Shown: positions 55,068 through 64,000 of the stretch, in pieces
How the letters are laid out: every line of letters starts with the position of its first letter
How positions within the stretch are numbered: position 1 is the stretch's first letter
Assembly (NCBI RefSeq): GCF_000213175.1
Contig: NW_009799099.1
Coordinates: forward strand, 1,690,675 to 1,754,674
Source: Neurospora tetrasperma FGSC 2508
Taxonomy: Eukaryota > Ascomycota > Sordariomycetes > Sordariales > Sordariaceae
Length of the DNA stretch: 64,000 bases
Reading direction: 5' to 3'
Notes under the pieces: model-generated
The model's database searches: none
Told to the model about the DNA's origin: nothing
Seen by the model: only the letters and a program-made list of their open reading frames with translations
Program-made: the position numbers and the translations under genes

Positions 55068-57228
55068 GCGCATTTCCCCGTCATGAGCGGGAGCCGGGAA
55101 AAAGCCAATGGAAGGACTGCTTATCAGCAACTTTCCCCTGTCCGTCCTTTCGCTCCTCTCGCTTGCCGTACGTCGCAACCTCGCAACCACACAGTTCGTG
55201 CGCGCCCACCATCCCAACGCCATTCTTTCGACCACCCTGCCAGCCAACCGTTATTCGACAATGCAAGTCAACTGCCCTGGAACCCTCCCAGGCGGGCAGG
55301 CCAGGTCCTTGTGAGCCCTCTTCCTCAGTGTCCCCTCAAAGAAGCTTGTTATGGGCTGATGCTACGTCGTTTATCTGGGCTGGGCATTGCACCATCCAGC
55401 CCATACATAGGTTGGAGAGCAGCACCCTGAAGTCATCCAGATACATATCCGAAAACCCGGACGCTCAAAAGCCCGTCGCGGTCTCGTCGACTTCCCGAAT
55501 CCTGGTCTCTTCACCACTATGGGCATTCGCCGTCTACACTACGGCTGAGAGATCTGACGCATCTAAATTGTCTCGGAGAAAGATCCAAGAAGCACTTGGC
55601 GAGCCGTGTGCAAAAATTGGTGCCAAGCTGGGGAAGCGGATTCGGGAAGTCACTGAATCACTGAATCACTGATTCCTGCTCCTGCAATCACAGCACCAAA
55701 AGCTACTTCCAGGGGTCCCTATCAAAGCCCTTCAGTCCCTGCACATTGACAGTACCATACATACCCTGCTTCGTAGGGCCTGGGGATCCATGTCCAGTGA
55801 GCCAGCGTTCATCTTGACACAACATCGAGCAGCCAATGCAGTGGGACGACACCGAGATGTCTTCCAACTGGCCGACCTCTGATTAGATACTGGCAGCATG
55901 ACTGTGGCGTCCTTACAGTACTAATACCTCTTCAGGGCTTGCTTTCTTCGCAGAAGGCATCTTGTCTTCCCAGCGCTCAGGGACAACATCCCCGACTCAG
56001 CGTCAGTGGTTCGTCAGTGGCTGAACTGGTTGCCCGGAGGCAAGACATATCTATACATGTTCATCCCCAAGTCGGCCGCCTCTCGGTTCTTTGGCTCGAA
56101 GAGAGAAGATGAATGACCGCAAACCACCTAGTCGTTGGTGTTCGAACCGACCCGAAGCTGAGCCGGACATGGGATTGCCATGTGCCGAGTCGCCCGGGAG
56201 GCTTGAGACTTTGGTCACTCGAGGAGAGGCTGCGCCGTACAGTCAACTGTTCGACTACACAACCTAACATCCATCTTGGGATGCCTCTCGTTCTTGACGA
56301 AATGGTACTCTCTCAAATAACGGCCAACATCTCGCTTTGCTGCGTACACGGTGCTCTGTCCTCGGCGATTTCACCATTTCTGTTGCTGTTTTGCCTATTA
56401 GTAGGGCTACCTAGTCATCATTCGCAGCAGTCTCGAGCGGGTTACCCTTTCAAGAACCATCTCCACCTGGCAACCAGAATGGAGCCTGCTGCTACTTGCA
56501 GGGTATTGCAACCAAGACACCCTCCTCCACTCCCACCACCCCTTGTCGCTCTTGTGCTCTCGGGTCTTCTCATTTGTTATGCACCGGCCGTTGCATCCAC
56601 TCCAGGGCCTCTCTTCCGCCCCCGGCGAAGAGGGCGCAACACTGGAGACTCGAGAGTCGAAAGGAAAAGCCCCGAGCTAAAGATGGCCCCCTTTGTATTT
56701 TCGTGTAGTGTACATTACACAGGTACACTACACGTCTACCCCATCAATATCAAGGGGGTTCGGATACGCTAGCGGGCTACACTAAGGACTAAGCAGTGCG
56801 CTAGGTGACTGGTCAAGCGGGCGAATTGCTGCTTGGTTGCAGGCTGGCCATGCTGCATGCCAAACAAGCCTCGATGTCTCCCGCGGCCTCGTTGGATGGA
56901 CTCTCTCACTCACTCTTTGTAGCTGTCGCTGGGGTTTTCAGTTAAAGACTGGCCATCGACCAGAGATCGCATCGCTAGATGCCACCCCTTCCTTCTGCCT
57001 TTTTATTCTTTCCCACTTCCCAGGTCTATTCGCCTCCCTGCTATGGGCCAAGTCTATCCACACTAAACGCCCATTTATCCATACCACTCAACTTCCGTCC
57101 TCGACAGTCCGGACCGGTGTCTTGGCCAAACTTACCTGCCGACTGTTTGGACAGCTTCTCCTTATGATATCTCTGGGACTCGATACCTGCAGCATACTTA
57201 ACCATCACGTCCCGCAGTTGTCACCACC
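55068..57228. other. promoter/leader region of the Zn2Cys6 gene
   Basis: This 2.2-kb region precedes the regulator's start codon. It carries a tandem TCACTGAA/CACTGAAT repeat near 55651-55672, a perfect 12-bp inverted repeat at 56702-56734 and pyrimidine-rich DNA from about 56980 on. Plus-strand frames at 55.2-55.7 and 56.1-56.8 kb have no recognisable protein motif. A long 5' leader with upstream frames is possible, as for many fungal developmental regulators. Confidence 0.5.
56702..56734. repeat. perfect 12-bp inverted repeat with 9-nt loop
   Basis: The arms CGTGTAGTGTAC (56702-56713) and GTACACTACACG (56723-56734) are exact reverse complements separated by ATTACACAG. It could form a hairpin in RNA or bind a dimeric factor; it lies 495 bp before the Zn2Cys6 start codon. 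Confidence 0.85.
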
Positions 57229-59887
57229 ATGACTGCCCCCATCAACGCCCCACCTGCTGCGACTGCCAAAGATGCTGCCTCTGCGAGGAAGCGTAGGAGA
57301 AGGGCGCCCGCTGGCGGAGCTGCCGACGACTGCTTTACCTGCGCCAAGAGGAATGTTAAGTGCGACCGGAGGAGGCCGTATTGTTCGCAATGTCTCGAAA
57401 TTGGAAATGAGTGCTCGGGATACAAGACCCAGTTGACTTGGGGTGTCGGTGTTGCCAGTCGAGGCAAGCTTCGAGGCCTGTCGCTACCCATCGCCAAGTC
57501 ACCACCCGTGAACCCCGGAAAAGGAGTGACGGCATTGAAGTCGCCAACAACGAGGCAACGCACTAGCTCGATCGCATCCGTCAGCCAGTACTCGGAGACA
57601 GAGGATCGTGTTAAACGTGAGGAGACAGAGCAGCCGTCGTCTGTGGATCTTCACTCACCTCTTCACTCACCACTGTCTGGTCCGCCTTTTCATCACTTCG
57701 ATATGTCTCACATGTCCCCCGTGACGGAAGCTCCACCACCCGGCTGGACTCACATCCCGTTTACTTCACCCATGTCTCCTCACGACGGCCCTGGATATCC
57801 GGGAAGGAGCATGTCGCTTTCCATGGCATCCCACATGGACTCTATAAGCGAAACTGACTACATGTCTCCCATCGCTCACTCGTTCCCGAGAGACGATGTT
57901 TCTTACATCCACAGTCCCCTTCAGAGCCCGACTGTTGTCTACGATAGCTATCCCGGCCATGGCCCACCTGTCCAGCATACTCATCCATCCGCTATGATGA
58001 TCGAGCCTCACAGGCCTCCGACCTCGTGTCCCAGCCTCGGTTACTCGCCCTCAGAGCCTACTGCTAGTCTCCCTTTGCGTGTATCCCCTGTGGACAGCTT
58101 AGAAGCCCAGCTGAGTCGCAAGATGGTGCAAGAATGTGATGTCTTCGGTGAGCCACTTTACTTTCGGCGGTCAGGTTACCCATACTAACGACAGCGCCCT
58201 TCAAGTGCCGAGAACGCCATCCGACTTGGAGACGTTTAGTACCAGCGTCCAACCTCACGGCCCGTTCTGGGCACCATCCAATGCAGACGACGAATCACTT
58301 TCGCAAAGTGTCCAGGAGCATATTCAGCTACCGTGGCCGACTTCGTTTCCTTCGCAATCGCCTTCCCCGATCCTGCGAGTAAGCCCTGATCTCATCCATA
58401 AGATGCCTTTCTTCATGGACTATTACGAGAAGACCATTTGTCCCCGCATGGTCTTTATCGACAACCCCAGCAACCCGTTCAGAGAACACATCTTGCAGCT
58501 CGGTACCACTAGCAGGAGCTTGCAGCATGCCATCTGTGCACTCGCCGCATGCAACCTCAGGATTAAGCGACGGCTCAGTCTTGGACAGCACATGCGCGAC
58601 GTTGGAGAAAAGCGATTGGATGCAAGCCCATTCGACGGTTACTCGGATACACAGCCAGAGGACCAGTCCCTCTCTGAGGAGTATCAGCACAGGAACCTAG
58701 CTGTTCATCTGCTGAATGAGCAGCTTAACGACCCGGAGAAGTCGACTCATGATTCAGTCCTGGCCACCATCCTCATACTTTGCCACTACCGGATGGCTGA
58801 GTCCGGCGTCGCCAAGTTTCAAACCCAGTTCGCAGGAGTTAAGAAGATACTAGGGTTACGTCGAATGTCTTCCTATCCTGCATCAAGAGACTCGGCATGG
58901 ATGGAGGCGCTATTCACATACTTTGATGCTATCACTGCGAGCGTCAACGATCGGGAAGCCCAGCTCAACACATCCTTCTATGGCCTTCTTCCTGACTCGC
59001 AACTTCTTCCACCTGGTACGGAAAATCTCGTGGGCTGTGATCGTGAGCTCTTCAAGACGATTGTCAAGCTAGGTCGTTTGAACTTGCTTTCTCAGCATCG
59101 ACCAGTACAAAACCTTCTGGCCAACGCCCAGCGTGCACGCGCCAGCAGCCTATGTGGCACCCCTTCGCCTCTTGGTGGTGGCGGCTTCAAGTCATCCCCG
59201 TCTGAGCACCATCACTTGTTCGGAAGCTTCCAGCCGATGAGGTTCGAGGGCAGCGGACTCGGCTCGACCATGGAGGACGACGAAATAACGGGTATAGGTC
59301 ACACATCCATGGGATACGACGATCACGGCAGCACATTCTGGCGCGAGTGGAAGGACGCGCGCACTGCCCTGCAGAGCTGGGAGTTTGACGCGTCGAGGGT
59401 TGTGGCCTCATTGGCGCCAACGTTGTCGCCGCCGCCTACAGGTTCACAAGTGCGCGATCTGGGATCGTTGAGCGAGGCATTCCGGTATGCGGCGCTTCTA
59501 TACACGGAACGCCTGGCCAGTCCCAACCTCCCCAGCTCTCATAGTCACTTCCGGGATCTGGTCAGTCAGGTTGTCTACTACGCCACCAGCCTGGAAGCAG
59601 GCAGCAGTGCGGAGAAGTTCCTGCTGTGGCCTTTGTTTGTGGCTGGAAGCGAGTGCGTCAACGTGTTACAGCAGAACATTGTCCGGTCCAAATGCCGCGA
59701 TATTATGGCTCGCAGCGGCTACATGAACAACATGGCTGCCTTGGACGTTTTAGAACGCCTGTGGGCAGAGGATGTAAAGGAAGATGGTCCCGGTGCCAAA
59801 ATGAGGGGCATGATGCGCAGCGGACCATTCAACTGGTCGAGGTGCATCGGGGGACCTGGCGTGGATGTGGAATGGATCATGTTCTGA
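57229..59887 (+). CDS. Zn2Cys6 (Gal4-type) transcription factor
   Basis: Two exons, 57229-58147 and 58206-59887, give 866 residues. The 58-nt intron has a GTGAGC donor, a CTAAC branch site and the CAAG acceptor, which alone keeps the frame. A basic KRRRRAP cluster precedes the binuclear zinc cluster, with Cys at 35, 38, 45, 52, 55 and 62 (CFTCAKRNVKC, then PYCSQCLEIGNEC). SGYKTQLTWGVGVASRGKLR follows and is a conserved block in a subgroup of fungal regulators that I associate with Pro1/ADV-1-type developmental factors, although this protein looks longer. Residues 90-300 are Ser/Pro/His-rich and disordered. The C-terminal two-thirds fit the fungal_trans_2 fold (FFMDYYEKTICPRM, ALAACNLRIKRR, LATILILCHYRMAESG). 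Target genes cannot be inferred. Confidence 0.88.
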
Positions 59888-62800
59888 TATTCAAACAGGT
59901 GACAGGGGGTTGGTTGGTTGCTTTGGTTACTGCTGCTATTACTAGGTACTTACTGGTGTTTTGTCCATCTTTTGGGAGCGGGATCTCTCTGTTTTCGGAT
60001 CACATGTTTGGCTTTGGGTCTGGTCACGGCGCTTAGGCACACACAAAAATTAGCCTTCCTTTACATGTACTACTACTATATGCATATATGACCGGGGATG
60101 GATAGGATGACGGGTTGGGAAGCATACGGGAAAGGGCGGAAAGGGCCCGCTCTTTTGCTCTGTGGTTTTGTTCAGCTTCGAATAGGAAGAGAATCGAAGC
60201 TAGTTAGGTACCTAGGCATCTAATCTAGTCTTGCCCGTCGAGAGAAATGAACAGACATACTGCTGCACATCAATCCGGACTGAGGTATCTATCTATGGTG
60301 GTGGCATGTCGGTTCGGAAAACCGCGTCTTCTCTCGGTTCAGTTCCTTTCCATCTATTTCACCGTTCCTATCCGTCATATTGGGGTTTCCCCCATACATA
60401 CCTAGGTACCGACATACATTGGAAGGTAGAAGCTACATACATTGCCAAGGTTACCACGGCGGTGGTATCATTGTCGGTACCTCTTGGCTCCTTGCTTGGC
60501 TTTGGGGCACCGCGCATGAATGGTAATCAAGAGTAGTTACCGAGAGAGCGCAAGATGGTACTGTAGCTACACAGATAGCTACCTAACTGGGCCTATTGCA
60601 CAAAACACGGCAGAGGCACGTACCAACGTATGTAGGTAGATGCCCAATGTACCAATCTCATATCTGAATACTACCTGCCTTTAAAGTGCTTTTCTTGGGG
60701 GGTCTCGTGCTTTTGGGGGGGGGTAGGTGCTTGGTATGTTGTAATTGCTAGACTCCAGTCCTGTTGCTGCCGCCGGTACTCATGACTTATAGGGAACTAG
60801 TATGGACTTGATGCTGACAACACAACAAAGTGGATGGATGAGGTGCCGTGGGAAGGAGACGATCGTGGTTCTAGAAACCGTGGGCTGAGAAACTGTGCGT
60901 GTGAAAGGCGAATATGCAAGGTGGTGGTGGGTGGACGAATGATACTATGGTGGTGAGGGTAGTGCAAAGGCAGTCAGTCAGTTACAGATTGGCTGTCCAG
61001 TACTGACTGCATCGACAAATCCAAGAGAAATTGGTCAAAGGGGCACATCAATTAAAAATGAGTTTATGGAAGAAGTTGTCAAAAAGCCGATGTTCGGCTG
61101 GAGGTGATGTTGGTTTGAACTTCGAAGGTCTACCATAGATGCCCATTTTCGACGATCAACTGACAGTCAAAGCCCAGAGGAGAAAGATCGTACACTCCCT
61201 AACACACTAGCAGTAGAGTCTGGTATGACTTCTCTCGGGCTACAGACGACTGCGCAGCCACTCTCATTCTCGACCCATATGTATGGCATGGCATAGGTCA
61301 AAACGAGACATGTTCCTTGGTCTGACTGTGTGAATACAGTAACCCAACTCTAAGCCCTCGAGTGGAAATCCCGGATTGATTCAGTAGTCCTCACCTTATT
61401 ACGTACGTACATCTCCAAAATCCGGGGTAGCGCCTAGCCTAGACCCTTCACGGCATCAGATGCAGTAGGTCGTGAAATCCCCGGAAGACTAAGGAGAGGG
61501 GCAAAGAAGAAAATACTACACTGTAGAAACTACATGGAAACCAACATCCGAAGAAGTAATAGTTCCATGTTCTGTTGGAGGCTCAAGACATTCTTGAGGA
61601 GGGGAAAAGAGGTCGATATGAGCGTTTAAGACGGGCGAATACCTTTGCGCATCCGTTCCGTCTAAAGCCGAATTGCCCCTCCCATCCTTCTCAAGTGATT
61701 GTCGACGGAGATCCATCGTAAATTATGTGATTGACTGGCAATGACAGACAGAGTGATTGAGTTAAGTCCAGAAAGCATCTTGCCTACAGCTCACGGTTTA
61801 TCTCAAGCATCTTGAAGCAGGGGGTGATGTTAATCAAAAAGGTTCCCTTGTCAACTCGTTGCCAGTAAATATTCTAGAACATCATTAACTCGTGTGTCCA
61901 AGTAGTACATATGTACTGAGAAGTATACCTCCTCGCCGCTACCACTCCCACATCCCGCTCGACATGTATCCAACTCCCCCCTCATTTCGACAAAACCTCA
62001 TGGCTAAGTCTGCACCTAGACTTAACAGGAAGGTGACTATTTCAAGCAAGTGTTCCTCCTCATTAAGTTTTGAATTTATCCATGTTGTATTGAGGTTGGA
62101 TGGGGTTGAAGAAGGAGGGGGGTAAGATGCTGAGTTCTGCTGCGAACTATGGGCTGGGCGTTTAAAGGGAGAGAGAGGAGTTGGGGAAGAAAAAGCAAGA
62201 CTTCGGTCGCTGTTTAGGTATAAGCAAACGCCTAGAAAACCATGAAAGACAATTGGCTGGCCACTACAGTACACCTAATGTCGAACGGCTTCCCATTTTG
62301 CGCAGTGTTCCTCCGGGCTCTGATGGGCATTGGCCGGCATGTAGCAGGGTGATGACCGAAGCACTTGAAATGAACATGTCAACAGTTAGGTCGCATACTA
62401 CCGAATGTCTTCGGAAGTACAAGGCTGTCATTTGAAGGCAGGTTGGATTTGAATCAAAAGGAAATGAAATTTCAGGTATGACCCGCGTGCCTGCGTCGAA
62501 TGGATAGTGGCGGAGGCCATGGAGGGTGTTTTGGGAATGGGATGGGACGGGAATTAAGTTGCCCTACCGGAAAACTTGCAAAGTGCGTATGTACTGTAGT
62601 TATTCAGCAATGATTAGGTATAAGTTTTTTCATATCTCCAATGGGTAATGATCATGGTGGCAATGGTGAGGTGGTGACTGGCGCGGCCGCTGGCGCCTCA
62701 CCAGTTGCGAGCAGAACAGGAAGCCGCGGCTGTGATGGCTGTGAAAGTTAGGGTCCAATTCCGAGGGAATGTTCGTTAGCTAAGTTGCCATCATCACTCT

Positions 62801-63283
62801 TGGGAGAAGAATTGTTGATGAACGAACTGGTGACGGCGATAAAGGCAAGCAAGATACAAGATGATGAGAGACGGAACCTGAGGAAGCGGTATTTATGTAC
62901 GTGCTTACATACGATACACCACTTACACTAGGTACACATTTGGGGACTGTATCTTTATTACGGCCCTCTTGCCAGCTGGCGACTGGACTGAGGGAACGTA
63001 CCCAAGTACTAACGAACAACCTGGAAGTTCGATAAGGGATAACAGCCCCACTATAATTCTCTTATCGGACAGGAGCCATTGCAGTTCCAGTTCAATCGAG
63101 TTCTCTGGGGTGGTTTCCCCCGAAATTTTGGTCAACTTCCGCCTTCGTTGTCGTTGTCGCCGTCATCGTTCTTTGCTGGTTTACTCCCATTTCGCCTTCT
63201 TCTTCCCAGCATCTTTTGGCAGTCGAACTCCTGTCCTTTCAGCAACACCACATAGTACCTATCCCCCGAAAACCACAGCAACA
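59888..63283. other. 3.4-kb intergenic region before NOP16
   Basis: The left part is the 3' flank of the Zn2Cys6 gene and the right part the NOP16 promoter. It contains CCTAGGTACC-type words near 60206-60216 and 60401-60410, a G9 run at 60715-60723, and TACACTAGGTAC near 62925. No gene or RNA is recognised. Confidence 0.5.
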
Positions 63284-64000
63284 ATGGGCAGAGAACTTCA
63301 GAAGCGCAAGAAGCGCTCGTCTCGCGCCAAGGTCCAGACGCATACCATCAAGAAGAAGCACTTGAACCCCCAGGGCAGCGGTATCGTTGCCAAGGCCTGG
63401 TTAGTAGTACCTTTCTCTTCTTTTTCTCGCCAGATATTTGAGGAGATTCAGTACTGACATGAAGAAATTGACATACTACAGGAACAAGAAGGAGACCCTC
63501 TCACAAAACTACTCCCGCTTCGGTCTCGTCGCCAAGCTCGGCACCGCCGCCGGCGGCATGGCCAAGAAGTCCGCCGCCGCCAACTACGCCGGCATCACCA
63601 AGGATGATCCTTTGGCCGTCAAGTCGGCCGATCGCGGCCTGCTCGAGGTCCGCGAGGTCAAGGTCGAGCGTGACGCCTCGGGCAAGATCGTCAAGGTCCT
63701 GCGCTCGAACAACCCGCTCAACGACCCGCTCAACGAGATCGAGTCCGACTCCGAATCCGAGGAACCCAAGCCCAAGAACCCAACCCACGATATTGAATGG
63801 CACGGCATCAGCGACGACCGCCAAGAGATGATTGCCCAGAGCAGTCGGCCCGAGGTGGTCCGGATGCTCGAGGAGGAGGCATCGCGCCCTGCGGAGAAGA
63901 CGGTGCGCTACCAGAGCGAGCGCGAGCTAGAATGGCTGCAGCGGCTAGTGGCTAAGCACGGCGACGATGTAGCTGCCATGGTACGCGACATCAAGTTAAA
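63284..64000 (+). CDS. NOP16: Nop16, 60S ribosome biogenesis factor (3' end outside window)
   Basis: Exon 1 (63284-63399) and exon 2 (from 63482) give 211 residues before the window ends. The intron of 82 nt splits the Trp codon, so that AKAW joins NKKETLSQNYSRFGL. The N-terminus MGRELQKRKKRSSRAKV is very basic, as in Nop16 proteins that enter the nucleolus. The conserved NYSRFGLVAKLG follows, then a Ser/Glu acidic patch (NEIESDSESEE), and the C-terminal block ELEWLQRLVAKHGDDVAAMVRDIKL is the family signature. That signature normally ends within 15-20 residues, so little is missing. Nop16 joins early pre-60S particles. The start is the first ATG after the pyrimidine-rich leader. Confidence 0.93.

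Noticed and set aside
54318-55430. Open frames spanning the run of Ns
   Set aside because: They are open only because the gap has no stops; nothing can be inferred.
55163-55672. Plus-strand frame of 169 codons
   Set aside because: Ser/Pro/Arg-biased, no motif, no family resemblance; likely leader or intergenic DNA.
56113-56772. Plus-strand frame of 219 codons before the Zn2Cys6 gene
   Set aside because: No recognisable domain; it covers the inverted repeat and probably lies in promoter or leader sequence.
58148-58194. ACAG at 58191-58194 as the acceptor of the Zn2Cys6 intron
   Set aside because: It breaks the reading frame and is only a few bases from the CTAAC branch site; the CAAG at 58202-58205 keeps the frame.
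1-64000. CRISPR arrays, bacterial operons, 5S rRNA
   Set aside because: No regularly spaced direct repeats or 5S-like sequence were seen; gene structure is that of a filamentous fungus.

Overview
The window is nuclear DNA from a filamentous ascomycete, most likely a Sordariomycete and plausibly one of the Sordariales. The grounds are short introns (about 58-167 nt) with GTRNGT-type donors and CTAAC-like branch sites, long intergenic spaces, and fungal orthologues throughout, including a MET12-type reductase, TDA3, ANY1, SWS2, an F-BAR/DEP/RhoGAP protein and a Zn2Cys6 factor. The species cannot be named from the sequence. There is one run of Ns (54406-55039). I see no rRNA, tRNA, CRISPR array or recognisable transposon.

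Layout. 1-199: acidic tail of an unknown plus-strand gene. 0.8-4.6 kb: Sad1/USP39 splicing factor (+), convergent with a class II eIF4E, 4EHP-like (-). 7.4-9.5 kb: methylenetetrahydrofolate reductase (+). 10.8-12.5 kb: AT-hook-like nuclear protein (-). 14.5-15.5 kb: PQ-loop membrane protein of the ANY1/SLC66A2 type (-). 16.6-19.3 kb: IMPACT/Yih1 (+), convergent with a CASTOR-like ACT-domain protein (-). 22.4-25.1 kb: METTL25-like methyltransferase (-), divergent from mitochondrial ribosomal protein uS13m (+). 25.6-27.1 kb: membrane-anchored dipeptidase (-). 29-31.8 kb: F-BAR/DEP/RhoGAP protein (+). 33.7-36.4 kb: rvt, the cellular reverse-transcriptase-related gene (+). 36.7-38.3 kb: TDA3-like FAD oxidoreductase (-). 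39.9-40.6 kb: glutathione peroxidase with two in-frame starts (+). 40.9-42.3 kb: Gfo/Idh/MocA oxidoreductase (-). 44.7-45.7 kb: DapA-family aldolase (+). 45.7-57.2 kb: an 11.6-kb stretch with no convincing protein gene. 57.2-59.9 kb: Zn2Cys6 regulator (+). 63.3 kb to the end: Nop16 (+), cut by the window edge.

The genes are mostly conserved housekeeping functions (splicing, translation, ribosome assembly, one-carbon and redox metabolism) and do not form an obvious biosynthetic cluster. A loose theme is amino-acid supply and translation control: Yih1 (Gcn2 branch), a CASTOR relative (TORC1 branch in animals), 4EHP, MTHFR, and rvt, a gene class reported in Neurospora to be single-copy and to polymerise nucleotides.

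The outstanding item is rvt (33706-36375). It is an intact, intronless, 889-residue RT-like polymerase with an Asp-Asp catalytic pair and no mobile-element context. Other points of interest are the CASTOR-like protein beside Yih1, a RhoGAP domain that appears to lack its arginine finger, an intron directly after the start codon in uS13m, a probable dual-localised peroxidase, a perfect 12-bp inverted repeat upstream of the Zn2Cys6 gene, and a diverged dispersed repeat pair near 32.7 and 39.4 kb. Exon boundaries were worked out by hand from splice signals and reading-frame continuity; all transcripts remain predictions.
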